Source: an uncultured Trichormus sp.
Lineage (GTDB): Bacteria; Cyanobacteriota; Cyanobacteriia; Cyanobacteriales; Nostocaceae
Assembly (NCBI GenBank): GCA_936914905.1
Contig: CAKZGI010000330.1
Location: 1-48,927 of the forward strand
Direction of reading: 5' to 3'
Length of the DNA stretch: 48,927 nt
Numbering within the stretch: position 1 is the stretch's first letter; each line of letters begins with the position of its first letter. Positions 8,856-17,939 of this stretch are shown piece after piece. The position numbers and the translations under genes are program-made. The notes under the pieces were generated by a model. It had not been told where the DNA came from and did not search any database. It worked only from the letters and a program-made list of their open reading frames with translations.

Positions 8856-9069
8856 CTTCTCTCGCCAATACTTTATCTAGCGAAGGGTACAACCTGTCAA
8901 TTGAGCCGCTTCCTTACTATCGAGTTAGCGTCGATCAATGGAGTTACGGCAGATTGATTGTAAATATTCAAAGTCAGGCAAATAAAGCAGGGATTGTCAT
9001 TGAAGAGGAAAAACAACCCAAACAATTTGTCAACGCAGTCATTATAATTTGGCAATTGACAAATACAAA

Positions 9070-9142
9070 CGAGCGCGGAGGGATTTGAACCCCCGACCCA
9101 CAGAACCGGAATCTGTTGCTCTATCCACTGAGCCACGCGCCC
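9070..9142 (-). tRNA. tRNA-Arg (anticodon CCG)
   Basis: The minus strand folds as a 73-nt tRNA. The acceptor stem is GGGCGCG paired with CGCGCTC (one G-T pair). The D-arm holds GCTC...GAGC, the anticodon stem ACAGA/TCTGT encloses loop TTCCGGT with anticodon CCG, and the T-arm carries GGTTCAAATCC. The discriminator base is G, and CCA is not encoded. It decodes CGG arginine codons. The gene lies alone between decayed regions. Confidence 0.96.
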
Positions 9143-9179
9143 AAATACTCTCCTAGTATAGCACACTTTTTAAATTTTC

Positions 9180-9283
9180 TGGAATTGATATGGAATTGAG
9201 GGTGAGGTCGCCACGATGAGCGCGAGCAATTTCACGAGTTAAACTCAGTCCGAGTCCAATGCCTTCAACTTGGCGGTTATACC
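9180..9283 (-). pseudogene. C-terminal scrap of a histidine kinase
   Basis: The minus strand reads VEGIGLGLSLTREIARAHRG followed by DLTLNS. GxGLGLS is the G2 box of the HATPase domain of two-component sensor kinases, followed by the usual I-x-x-A-H-x-G-x-L strand. Nothing upstream continues the gene, so only about 35 codons of the kinase 3' end survive next to the tRNA. Confidence 0.75.
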
Positions 9284-9610
9284 ATTTCACGAAAAGCCCA
9301 ATACAAATCATTGGTGTTTAATTGTTTCCCCCTGCCCCCTGCTCCCTGCTGCCTATTTGTATAAACTTTAAAGTGAAACGGTGTTATGTGCCGGATCGCT
9401 GCGATGGAAGCGGTCAAAAAGGTGAGTGCGATCGCACGCGGGAATGTCAATTGATGCATTTGCAATGGAAATTTGTATCTCTGTTGGCATTTTCTGTGTA
9501 TCAATCTTTAGCTCAAATTACAAAAATGTAATTCAGAAAGTAGGCGATCTGTTATTTTCAGATGGATTAATCAGAAATGTCAACAACAGTAATTTTCGAG
9601 GTTAATGATT

Positions 9611-9877
9611 ATGGATATTCGTAGAATGTTAGCCTTAGCAGTGATTCCTTTTGTGATTGTTACATCCAATTTCGTTGCACCTAATCAAGTGATCGCCGAA
9701 GCTCCATCTGATCGTAATCTACGGATTGTACAACAGGCCAAAAAACCCCAGAAGCAATTGCAACGCAAAAAACCACAGGTAAAACATCGCCGACCCCGCC
9801 TACAACAGAAAAAGCGTTATCCCCAACCTGATCATCATGACGCAGAGCGTAATCAGGTCAAACCGAATAATCGGTAA
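9611..9877 (+). CDS. Small secreted, very basic protein
   Basis: An 88-residue protein. Residues 1-30 form a signal peptide (MDIRRMLALAVIPFVIVTSN...VIAEA). The mature part is extremely rich in Lys, Arg, Gln, Pro and His (KKPQKQLQRKKPQVKHRRPR). I chose ATG 9611 because GAGG at 9598-9601 is nine bases away; the in-frame ATG at 9605 is too close. No family is recognised. The charge suggests binding of polyanions such as nucleic acids, teichoic or other acidic polymers, but this is inference. Confidence 0.6.
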   Translation: MDIRRMLALAVIPFVIVTSNFVAPNQVIAEAPSDRNLRIVQQAKKPQKQLQRKKPQVKHRRPRLQQKKRYPQPDHHDAERNQVKPNNR

Positions 9878-10054
9878 TTAAACTTTTTCAAAAGTAGGAC
9901 GAACATAAAACAGTGGTAGTAGGAGTAATTTCTGTCATAGCTGGTACATAACAGAATAAAGTATGCCTTGGGTATAACTGCTAATTTTCCAGGGAGAGGC
10001 AGTCGCCCAGAGCGTCCTGCAATAATCATCTCGGCTCGATACCTAGTTGAACTT

Positions 10055-11269
10055 CTACAGCAAACCTAAATAATTAGCTGGGTCAACAGGTGTACCATTG
10101 CGCCTAACTTCAAAATGGAGGTGGGGACCTGTGGATAAACCTGTGAAACCTACAGCTGCGATCACTAGTCCTTTTTGAACTGATTGCCCTTCTGTCACAT
10201 ACAACTCACTGGTATGACCATATAGGGTGGTAATTCCTTTACCATGACTAATAATCACAGCTTTGCCATAACCACCATACCAGCCAGCAAAAATCACTGT
10301 ACCTGAATCTGCGGCTCTAATCGTACTACCATAACTACCGGCAAAATCCCAACCGGCGTGAAAGCGGCGATAACCAAGAATAGGGTGTATCCGCCAACCA
10401 AAAGGACTACTGGTAGGTGCATCACTAGGAAAGGCAAAAATACCTGTAGCACGAACCCAAATTTTCCTATTAGCTTTAGTCTGTGCTGCTTCCTTAGCTT
10501 CTTTCGCTTGTTGTTCAGCGATTTTTTGTTGAATCAAAACAGTCAAATTTTGGGAATCTTTCTCTAGTTGGTTTTGTGCTGCTTCCAAGGCCAAGCGATC
10601 GCTATTTAAACGAGAAATCAATTCTACTTGTGACTGCGCTTGATTCTGATAATCAGCTTTTTGAACTAATAATTGTTCTCTAATTAAAGCCATCAAATTT
10701 TTTTGCGTTTCTACTTCCGTTTTTTGCCGAATTAACAGATTTCCTTGGGTTGCTAATTTAGCTAAAATTTGTTGGTCTGCCTGATAAACCAACTTTAACT
10801 GATGACGATGACTATTAAAATCACTCAAATTATGACTTTGCAACAAAACAGCTAATCCTTGAGAGGCCGATGAACGCTGAAGATACCGCAATCTTGCGAC
10901 GGTTGCAGCTTGTCTTTCTTGATAACTACGTTCTGCTACAACCAAATCAGCCTCCAGTTGCTGGAGTCGTTCTGTAGCGGATTTTAACCTGGCTTCACTA
11001 TCTTTAATTTGGCCATTAGTAGTTTGGAGATTTTGATTTAAACCACCGAGATATTTTTGTGCTTCTTGTTGCAGATTCGTTAGGCGATTGTGTTCTTGAA
11101 CCACATTCTGATGCTGTTGCTGAATTTGCTGTTGCTGTTGTTTGAGATTGTGTATGGTCGGTCAAGACACTGCGTATACTGGTAGCAATACCAAAACACC
11201 ACCCAAAATGCAGCATAATATCAGAAACCACCACCCAAATCTGATTTTTCCCGAAAATGCCCTGTTCAT
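10055..11269 (-). pseudogene. EnvC/NlpD-like M23 peptidase with a stop between signal peptide and mature protein
   Basis: A murein-hydrolase or activator of the M23 (LytM) family. From ATG 11269 the frame gives a signal peptide MNRAFSGKIRFGWWFLILCC followed by ILGGVLVLLPVYAVS, then a TGA at 11162-11164. The same frame then continues PTIHNLKQQQQQIQQQHQNV into long coiled coils (to about residue 265) and a C-terminal LytM domain: HPILGYRRFHAGWDFAG, YGHTSEL, and GPHLHFEVR with the metal/active-site His residues. The rest (10055-11104, 349 codons from a GTG) is open and intact. Without readthrough or a corrected base, only an unexported protein could be made, so the gene is probably newly dead. 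Total coding length would be 404 residues, normal for cyanobacterial homologs. Confidence 0.85.
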
Positions 11270-11311
11270 GCAGTTATATTCAACCAAAGAAGTGCAAGCA
11301 CAAACAGTATT

Positions 11312-11892
11312 ATGCCCAAAGTTTGGCGAAATTTAACACCTATTAAAATTAATGATGATTTTATTATGAAGACACGCCCAAGAATTGTGGTTTTAACTTT
11401 AGTCATACCTGGTTTATTAGTATTTCTAATCTGGTTGTATTATTTTGGTACAGATTAGACCTCTTGCAGAATTTTTCCTGTGGTATGATAGAGAGTATTA
11501 GATTTTATGTATTTTTGGTGTTCTTTGTCATCGCTAATTCGAACATAACCGTTCAACTCTAACTTTTGGCTAAAACAAAGAAAACCCCCTTTTATAACAT
11601 AAAGTTAATTCTGCAAGAGCTCTATTATTCAGCACTTATCAAAGCTGAAAGTTATGTTGTACAGTTAGCAAGGGACTAAAAGGCTAATGAAAAAAGGCTA
11701 AAACTAGCCTACCACGGAGCTTTAGCCCATCGGATCAATGTTTTTGCAGATGCTACTTGGGGGTTACTGGGATTTGCGATCGCAGGAATAGGTATACATG
11801 GTTTAGTAACGATCGCATATAAAAATAACTCTTCTCACCATTTAGTTTCTAGCCATTTTCAAGCAACTAAATACAGTAGACGACGGAGTTAA
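11312..11892 (+). pseudogene. Small membrane-protein gene split by a MITE
   Basis: The 5' part encodes MPKVWRNLTPIKINDDFIMK and then a hydrophobic helix VVLTLVIPGLLVFLIWLYYF, ending GTD-TAG where the TAG is created by the element's edge. Removing the 165-bp element and one TA copy gives GAT-TAT-TAT-TCA, and the frame continues YSALIKAESYVVQLARD. A TAA at 11677-11679 follows, then KANEKRLKLAYHGALAHRIN, VFADATWGLLGFAIAGIGIH and a basic C-terminus, stop at 11892. The restored protein has about 137 residues with two membrane helices. The family is unknown to me. It is dead by insertion plus a nonsense codon. Confidence 0.75.
11458..11622. mobile_element. TA-flanked MITE, copy 1
   Basis: A 165-bp non-coding element bounded by TA on both sides (11456-11457 and 11623-11624). 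Its imperfect terminal inverted repeats are GACCTCTTGCAGAATT and AATTCTGCAAGAGCTC. It is about 86% identical by eye to the element at 46847-47010. TA target duplication and lack of a transposase suggest a MITE mobilised by an IS630/Tc1-mariner-type transposase. It interrupts the reading frame that starts at 11312. Confidence 0.85.
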
Positions 11893-12139
11893 AATCAATT
11901 CCTTGTTATCATTAACTCGGGTACGATTTTGATAAATGCTGTAATTTTTTGTTTGATATCAAAAGATTTAAGGAAATGAATTGAGCTAAATATCAGTTCT
12001 GATAGTTGACATTTTCCACTATCATTATAAATGATGCCCTTCTGGTATTTCTTGATTAGATAAATTTTGCTTCTGGTAATTGCTACCACTCAGAGCATTA
12101 AAATAATAACAGTGGATGATATTTGATTATTTGGCTTAT

Positions 12140-13873
12140 TTATTGCTGAATTAGTCTTGAAAAATTGTTTTTTAGTGGAGTAGATGCACCGGAAGAAACT
12201 GGTTTTGATTTTGGAGTAGATGTATGGGAACGAACTGGTTTTGATACAGGAATAGATGGTGATGGAAGAATTGTTTATGATAGTATCGGCCAAAGTTTAA
12301 TACTGTTATCAGTACTCCCACTAGGCAGAATTGTCCCATCTGGACTGTATGCTAGGGCATTAACCCAATCAGAATCTCAAGTGAGAATTTTTATTAACCC
12401 TCCTGTAGATGTATTCCATAGTTTGATAACTTGGTCACGACCTGCACTAACAAGAGTATTACTATTTGGACTGTATACTATACAATTCATCGAGTTGGGA
12501 TGTCCGTCAATAGAGTGAGAATTCCTTCTACTGTTTTTGCATTAACAGCAGGTGTTCTGTTAGTTTATCAAGCCCAAATATATCAACACTAAGTTTTGTA
12601 GAGCGATTACACCAATAAGAGTTACCATAAGTTGAGGGGGCGACAAGCAAGGTGAAACCATCACAGGACAAAGGTTTTACGTGATAGACCTCTTGAAAAA
12701 ACTGATGAGAAACAGTGCTTATTGACAATTAATTGTACAGTTATCAGGCAGCTACATCAGCATAAACCCTGAAGATAGGAAGAGAATGGTCTTGTTAATG
12801 GAACAACTCATCAGTTCTATTCGCAATAAGTGCACATTTTATCAGTAGGGTCTAAAGGCTATAACCCTTATACAGGAAGCTTTTGAGGTTACTTCTTGCC
12901 CCCTCAATACCATAAGTTGGGCTATAATAATGACTATCTACCATTTCACAGACATTTAGCTCATGGCTAGTAACTTTTAAAACCTGTATCCATTCTTTAG
13001 CTGTAGGATGCATATTCGTGTTTTTATACTAATCATTAAAGCATTTAAGACAATATTTTCTCACCTCTGAATGCAAAATGTCCAGAGGAATTGTTCTATC
13101 TAAAGGTTGAATCAAACTATGTGGACTATATAACCATAAACCCTGAGGGATGAGTTAATTAATTTCAGGAGTTTCCCCAGCACCTATCCACTTACCCTGA
13201 AAAGGACTATTACCACCAAATAATAATTGATAGATAATTACTGCTAACCGAAATCTATCATGTACCTCCATTTGTTCAATACTGGAAATATTCTTACCAA
13301 TTAATTCTGGTGGTATATATCCCTCAGAACCTACCAAACAACGATGAACTTTCCCATTCTGAGGATTTTTTACCTGAAAAGAATCTGTATCAATAATTGA
13401 GGGTAAAGCCAGATTACTAACTAAGATAGTTTGCGGTTTAATATCACCTAACACATAACCGGAATCGTGGAGTGCAGCAATAAATGAAGCAATATTCAAC
13501 GCCCTTACGTGCAGAAGTCGCCAGAGTTAATCCCTAGTCTTAACTTATTACAATGTTGCGGATCATAAATGTCAATCAGTTGTCTTGCATTTGTCACTTC
13601 TGGCATCAAAAAACCCACACAATTACCATTAATATCTTTGAGGACTGACGTAGGCCAAGCAAAAGAAATATGATTAATGTGAGAATTTGGATCTGTGGGA
13701 GCATGCGATATCATTACTGCTAACTTCTGCACACGCTCAGATGTTGGTGAATGATATACTTTAGCTAAACAACCATTTAGATTAGTTCGCCAAACTTTTG
13801 CTTCACCACTATCTATTGGTTCACCTACAAGAGTAATTTATTTCCCCGTAATTGCACAGGTGAGAACTATCAT
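12140..13873 (-). pseudogene. Ser/Thr kinase (COG4248-type) followed by WD40 repeats, heavily broken
   Basis: Reading from ATG 13873 on the minus strand: ITLVGEPIDSGEAKVWRTNL after an early TAA (13838-13840), then KLAVMISHAPTDPNSHINHI, a frameshift near 13520, and the catalytic loop ALHDSGYVLGDIKPQTILV with IIDTDSF in place of DFG and an EGYIPPE activation segment. A TAA near 13155 and more breaks follow. HYYSPTYG is interrupted by the 276-bp element and resumes as NSYWCNRSTKLSVDIFGLD. Beyond that, WD40 repeats are clear ([46 protein letters not shown]), then a Ser/Pro-rich tail and a TAA at 12140. COG4248 kinases accompany vWA and PP2C genes, as here. At least five disabling lesions are visible. 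Confidence 0.82.
12632..12907. mobile_element. 276-bp insertion element with 9-bp target duplication
   Basis: Bounded by the direct repeat TACCATAAG (12623-12631 and 12908-12916). The terminal inverted repeats are TTGAGGGGGCGACAAG on the left and CTTCTTGCCCCCTCAA on the right, matching at 14 of 16 positions. No transposase frame is present, so it is a MITE or internally deleted IS, unrelated to the TA-flanked MITE. Removing it joins SHYYSPTYG to NSYWCNRSTKL in one frame of the kinase gene, proving insertion into coding sequence. Confidence 0.85.
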
Positions 13874-13879
13874 AGAATT

Positions 13880-14240
13880 TTACTCTCTTTCCCAGAGATA
13901 CAAAAGCAAAGTTTTATCATCATAAATACGAGAATTTAGTCGTTCAGAATTAAGACAATCAATAATATATTGATCATCATCTAGATTATTTGTTTCTCGC
14001 AAAAAAACTATCAATAGTGACAAAATCCTGTATCAGTCGCACAGGGCCAAAGGTGACTATAGCAACTTCTACACCCAAAGAAGCTTGAACATCTTTTAAT
14101 ACATCTTCCTTAATAGCTGCCAGTCCTCTATTTAACTCCTGGATAAACTGATCTGACATAGAACCAGAAGTATCAAGTAGAAGAATTACAGGACAACGAT
14201 TTTCTGGGTTTTCCACGGATTCAGGCAGTCCTAACGGCAT
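13880..14240 (-). pseudogene. TerY-like vWA protein fused by deletion to a PP2C tail
   Basis: The first 80 codons from ATG 14240 (ribosome site CAGGAG) encode a TerY-type von Willebrand A domain: PVILLLDTSGSMSDQFIQEL with the MIDAS DxSGS motif and VEVAIVTFGPVRLIQDFVTI. The frame ends after FFARNK. In another frame the sequence then reads NNLDDDQYIIDCLNSERLNS and YDDKTLLLYLWERE-stop, the C-terminal strand of a PP2C phosphatase (DDKTLL). So the second half of the vWA gene and most of a PP2C gene have been deleted. The stop lies seven bases before the kinase ATG, showing an operon vWA-PP2C-kinase, the so-called TerY-P triad. Confidence 0.75.
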
Positions 14241-14473
14241 TTTCAATGCTCCTGGTTAATCAAGATTGGATGTTCAATATCTAAATTTAGATTTAATTTG
14301 TTAGTACAGATCAACACAGTAGTATTATTACGTAATTAAAACCCATAACAGCCTGATGAAAGGAGGTTTAGCTACTTAGGTAAGTTGCTCGAATTCCTAT
14401 AACGCCAGATCCCCGATTTATTTTTTTATCTTGTCAATAAATTATAAATTGATGTCAGATGTCAGGGATACTA

Positions 14474-15481
14474 TTATTCATTAATATCACAAAACTCAAA
14501 TCGCAATTTTGAGCTTTTGATATAGTCCTCATCAATCTCAAAAGCTAACCAACGTCTTTGTAAAGTTTCTGCAATTCTACCTGTCATATTAGAACCAGCA
14601 AAAGGATCTAAAACTATATCCCCTGGTTCTGTACACAGGTTAATTACAAATTCTGGTAATGCTTGCGGAAATCTGGCCGGATGTGGTCTTATGCCTTCTT
14701 GTTTACAACGCTTTTGATAATAATCATTGGAAACAGTATTAGAAGCAGAAATTACATTTACAGGCTGTATTAAATCTTCCAACAATATTTCTTCTTGTAG
14801 AAGGGTTGGTTTACCAATTTCTTCTTGCTCTTTATTCTCACATCCATCAATAATATTAGGAGGAATAGCACCTCCTCTGTCATTACCAAATTTATTAGAA
14901 ATATCATGTCCTGATGGTCTAATTTTAGGCTCATAACCATTCTTGAGCAGATTTTTCATTGATTTACTATAAGGCTTTAATACTCTTCTATTATTAGCTT
15001 TAGGATGGGGTCCTTTAGATAACCACCATACTGTATTGACTGCATCTTTAACTCGTTCTCTGCGAATGGTTACCCATTCAGCAGGGGTAGGAAGTTTGGC
15101 TGGATTGTACCAATAAAGTTCTTGTGCTAAATAAAATCCTAATCCACCTTTTTCTTTTGATCTGCACAGAGCAAGAACTAGTTCAAAATGATAAAGAGAA
15201 CGAACTGGCATTCCCTTAATCCAACTACCACCAATATCAATAACTAATGAACCTGTCGGTTGAAGAATCCGGTAGAATTGTGCTGCAAATTCTTGAAACC
15301 ATTCAAGATATTGGTCTGCATCAACGTTACCATATTCTTTTTTACGCACCAATGCAAATGGTGGAGAGGTGCAAATTAAATCAATACTTTCATCGGGAAT
15401 ACCTGCCATTAATTCCAAGCTGTTGCCCAAATAAGCAGAACCCAAGTTTGTTATATAGTAAGGGTTAAAATTTAGTTCCAT
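14474..15481 (-). CDS. DNA methyltransferase (N4-cytosine / N6-adenine, beta-class order)
   Basis: A 335-residue S-adenosylmethionine-dependent DNA methyltransferase. The catalytic motif IV is TSPPF (near residue 40), typical of amino-methyltransferases. The SAM-binding motif I, DPFAGSNMTGRIAE, lies near the C-terminus (about 294), so motif IV precedes motif I. HPARFP before motif I is common in N4-cytosine enzymes. I chose ATG 15481; a GTG two codons upstream is possible. No restriction endonuclease gene is seen on either side, so it may be an orphan methylase acting in genome marking. The target sequence cannot be read from the protein by eye. The frame is intact, although its downstream neighbours are dead. 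Confidence 0.9.
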   Translation of the reverse strand: MELNFNPYYITNLGSAYLGNSLELMAGIPDESIDLICTSPPFALVRKKEYGNVDADQYLEWFQEFAAQFYRILQPTGSLVIDIGGSWIKGMPVRSLYHFELVLALCRSKEKGGLGFYLAQELYWYNPAKLPTPAEWVTIRRERVKDAVNTVWWLSKGPHPKANNRRVLKPYSKSMKNLLKNGYEPKIRPSGHDISNKFGNDRGGAIPPNIIDGCENKEQEEIGKPTLLQEEILLEDLIQPVNVISASNTVSNDYYQKRCKQEGIRPHPARFPQALPEFVINLCTEPGDIVLDPFAGSNMTGRIAETLQRRWLAFEIDEDYIKSSKLRFEFCDINE

Positions 15482-15496
15482 ATTCACTCAAGCTGC

Positions 15497-15575
15497 TAGT
15501 ACCGCCGTGAATTCAAAATGCTTCTTTCAGAAGAGCTACGCTAACAAAATTCAAAATGAATACGGCGTGAGCTTT
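15497..15575. repeat. Dispersed repeat with inverted ends (CGCCGTGAATTC...GAATACGGCG)
   Basis: It reads TAGTACCGCCGTGAATTCAA, then a spacer with a CTTCTTTCAGAAGAG inverted repeat, then TTCAAAATGAATACGGCGTG. A shorter copy lies at 7666-7712 in reverse orientation and a diverged one at 37204-37257. The CGCCGT/ACGGCG ends can pair. The rest of the 15482-15767 gap holds nothing else recognised. Confidence 0.7.
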
Positions 15576-15767
15576 ACTGTACTAGTTAGTCATCCAGTTT
15601 AGGCTGATAATTGGTAATTCATTATTTACTGTTACCTTGTCATTTTAGCTACCTTTAATTATGAATTATTGGTTTCCAAGATGCTACATGAAAACAAAAA
15701 GCAATGTTTCTGTAAAATTAGGGAAAGTAATGTTTCCACCTAATTCACTAAAGACTACAGCTAACTA

Positions 15768-16736
15768 ATGCAACTGCAACTCAGAGGATCTAAATCTACC
15801 GTAGCTTCCTTGCTGTTAATTGCCCCTTTTTTCCTCTGGGGTACGGCAATGGTGGCTATGAAAGGTGTAATACCCCATACCACACCCCTATTCATGGCAG
15901 GAGTACGTTTGCTACCTGCGGGGGTGTTAATTCTAATCATTGGGGCATTTATGGGTAGACCCCAACCTAAAGGATGGTTAGCATGGCTATGGATTACTAT
16001 ATTTGCTTTTGTTGATGGTACGCTATTTCAAGGCTTTTTAGCAGAGGGTTTGGTTATAACCAGTGCGGGTTTAGGTTCTGTGATGATTGACTCCCAACCT
16101 TTAGCAGTAGCTTTACTTTCCTTGTGGCTGTTTCAAGAACATATTGGCCTTTGGGGATGGTTAGGGTTAGGATTGGGAGTCACAGGTATTAGTCTAATTG
16201 GCTTGCCGGAAGAATGGATTTTTGATCTTCTCGACTCAGGGGTAAAGATTACAACTGATAACTGGCAACAATTGTTTGCGAGTGGTGAATGGTTGATGTT
16301 ACTGGCAGCTTTATCAATGGCTGTGGGAACTGTGCTTATTCGCTATGTGTGTAGGTATGCTGACCCGGTTACAGCGACTGGGTGGCATATAATTTTAGGC
16401 AGTTTGCCGTTGTGGGGAATTTCTGCTGTGGTGGAATCGCAACAGTGGCAAGGTTTGGTGATCTCTGATTGGTTGGCTTTAAGTTATGCAACTATATTTG
16501 GTAGTGCGATCGCTTATGGTTTATTCTTCTACTTTGCTTCCAGTGGGAATCTAACTAGCTTAAGTTCTCTCACCTTTCTCACACCTGTTTTTGCATTGAT
16601 ATTTGGTCATCTTTTTCTCTCAGAAGTTCTCAGTCCCATTCAATGGGTGGGAGTTTTCCTAACTCTAATTAGTATTTATTTAATTAACCAACGAGAAAAC
16701 TTAGCAGATCAAAATAAAAAAGCGACTGTCAGTTAA
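15768..16736 (+). CDS. EamA/DMT-family transporter
   Basis: A 322-residue integral membrane protein with about ten hydrophobic helices arranged as two EamA (DMT superfamily) repeats, roughly residues 13-150 and 170-305. Typical marks are the N-terminal LLLIAPFFLWGTAMVAMKG and, in each half, a conserved Pro/Gly-rich helix end (SLTFLTPVFALIFGHLFLSE in the second). DMT exporters move amino acids, nucleotides or drugs across the cytoplasmic membrane; the substrate here is unknown. The start ATG begins MQLQLRGSKST. Intact and probably monocistronic. Confidence 0.9.
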   Translation: MQLQLRGSKSTVASLLLIAPFFLWGTAMVAMKGVIPHTTPLFMAGVRLLPAGVLILIIGAFMGRPQPKGWLAWLWITIFAFVDGTLFQGFLAEGLVITSAGLGSVMIDSQPLAVALLSLWLFQEHIGLWGWLGLGLGVTGISLIGLPEEWIFDLLDSGVKITTDNWQQLFASGEWLMLLAALSMAVGTVLIRYVCRYADPVTATGWHIILGSLPLWGISAVVESQQWQGLVISDWLALSYATIFGSAIAYGLFFYFASSGNLTSLSSLTFLTPVFALIFGHLFLSEVLSPIQWVGVFLTLISIYLINQRENLADQNKKATVS

Positions 16737-16862
16737 AAAAATACTCAACAACAACCAGTTTTAGAAGCATCTAGCGCAAAGAAATTTACAAATGTTACTT
16801 TATCTGTAATAAAATCCGAACCAGAAGTTTTACGTTAACTTAATCAGCAGGAGATGGGTAAA

Positions 16863-17939
16863 ATGAGGGATGAAAAACAATTATCAATCAGAAATTACCG
16901 ATTAGCAATTACCAATTCCCTCCTGATATTATCGTCTTGTGTGTGTCTGGTTTTATATGCAAATCAAGCGATAACTGCTATACCTAAATCAGCGCCTATT
17001 CAACTAATGCTTCTCAGTCCAGGTGTTCGAGGTGCAGACGTGGAAGTAATTCAAGTCCAACTCAAAGGGTTAGGTTATTACAATGATTTGATAGATGGAC
17101 AATATGGTTCTAGTACCCAAAATGCCGTAACTCGATTTCAGCAAGAACAAGGTTTAAAGAAAGCCGATGGTATTGCTGATGAGTCTACAAGACAGCATCT
17201 CCAAGAAGTTTTATCCGGGAAAATTAAATGTAATACTTCTCCTCCTGTGACGGAGAAAATAAAGACTCAAATACAACCTCAGCCGAGAAATGATAATTCG
17301 TGGAAAATAATAAGTTTTGGATTTTTAGGAAGTGTGGGCGCATTTTTGTACATTGGACAATGGTTAGCTGATAGTAAGCCAGATGTAGAATCTGGAAATT
17401 CAGAACAACCCCCGTTGAATCCATCTACTCAAAAAAAACCAAGATTTTTTCTCAAATCTGCTCCTTCTGTTCCATCACCAATTTATACAACAGAATTATT
17501 ACCAATCGAACATACTTCTGTGGTATCTACACTCAATTTGTTTGACCGATCAATGGCAGATTTACACAGTGGTGATTTGACACAACAACGCAAGGCTATT
17601 TGGAATATTGCTCAACAAGGTGACTCACGTGCAGTTCAACCTTTGGTAGATTTGCTGATTAATGCAGATTCACAACAACAAGGTTTGATTTTATCAGCAT
17701 TGGCAGAAATTGGTACTCGTACCCTCAAACCTATGAACCGTGCTTTGGCAATATCTATGCAAAATGATAATCCCCAAGTACGGAAAAATGCCATCCGTGA
17801 TTTATTGCGGATTTATGACATGATGGCACAGATGAGTCAAATTTTACGCTATGCCTTAGAATATCCAGATCCAGAAGTTCAAGCAACAGCCCAATATGCT
17901 TTAAATCAAATTAACCTTATGCGTAGCTTTACCGGATAA
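16863..17939 (+). CDS. Peptidoglycan-binding and HEAT-repeat membrane protein
   Basis: A 358-residue protein. An N-terminal hydrophobic segment (about 15-40) is followed by a PG_binding_1 domain (LSPGVRGADVEVIQVQLKGL...GQYGSSTQNAVTRFQQEQGL). A second membrane helix (SFGFLGSVGAFLYIGQWL) and a Pro/Ser linker come next, then a C-terminal HEAT-like repeat region (RKAIWNIAQQGDSRAVQPLV, ALAEIGTRTLKPMNRAL). The layout suggests a protein that binds cell wall outside and partner proteins through HEAT repeats. ATG 16863 follows GGAG by nine bases; the ATG at 16854 directly abuts it and is less likely. Intact. Confidence 0.82.
   Translation: MRDEKQLSIRNYRLAITNSLLILSSCVCLVLYANQAITAIPKSAPIQLMLLSPGVRGADVEVIQVQLKGLGYYNDLIDGQYGSSTQNAVTRFQQEQGLKKADGIADESTRQHLQEVLSGKIKCNTSPPVTEKIKTQIQPQPRNDNSWKIISFGFLGSVGAFLYIGQWLADSKPDVESGNSEQPPLNPSTQKKPRFFLKSAPSVPSPIYTTELLPIEHTSVVSTLNLFDRSMADLHSGDLTQQRKAIWNIAQQGDSRAVQPLVDLLINADSQQQGLILSALAEIGTRTLKPMNRALAISMQNDNPQVRKNAIRDLLRIYDMMAQMSQILRYALEYPDPEVQATAQYALNQINLMRSFTG

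Noticed and set aside
11016-11234. Minus-strand frame MVVSDIMLHFG... as the true N-terminus of the M23 peptidase by frameshift
   Set aside because: A better signal peptide lies in the peptidase's own frame, with a single TGA; no frameshift is needed.
11456-11624. The 165-bp repeat as a small RNA gene
   Set aside because: Both copies lie inside reading frames, have TA borders and inverted ends; insertion is the simpler reading.
12165-12518. 117-codon plus-strand frame (MFFSGVDAPEE...) as a gene
   Set aside because: It is the shadow of minus-strand WD40 repeats and a Ser/Pro-rich tail, whose motifs (SPDG, KLW) are clear.
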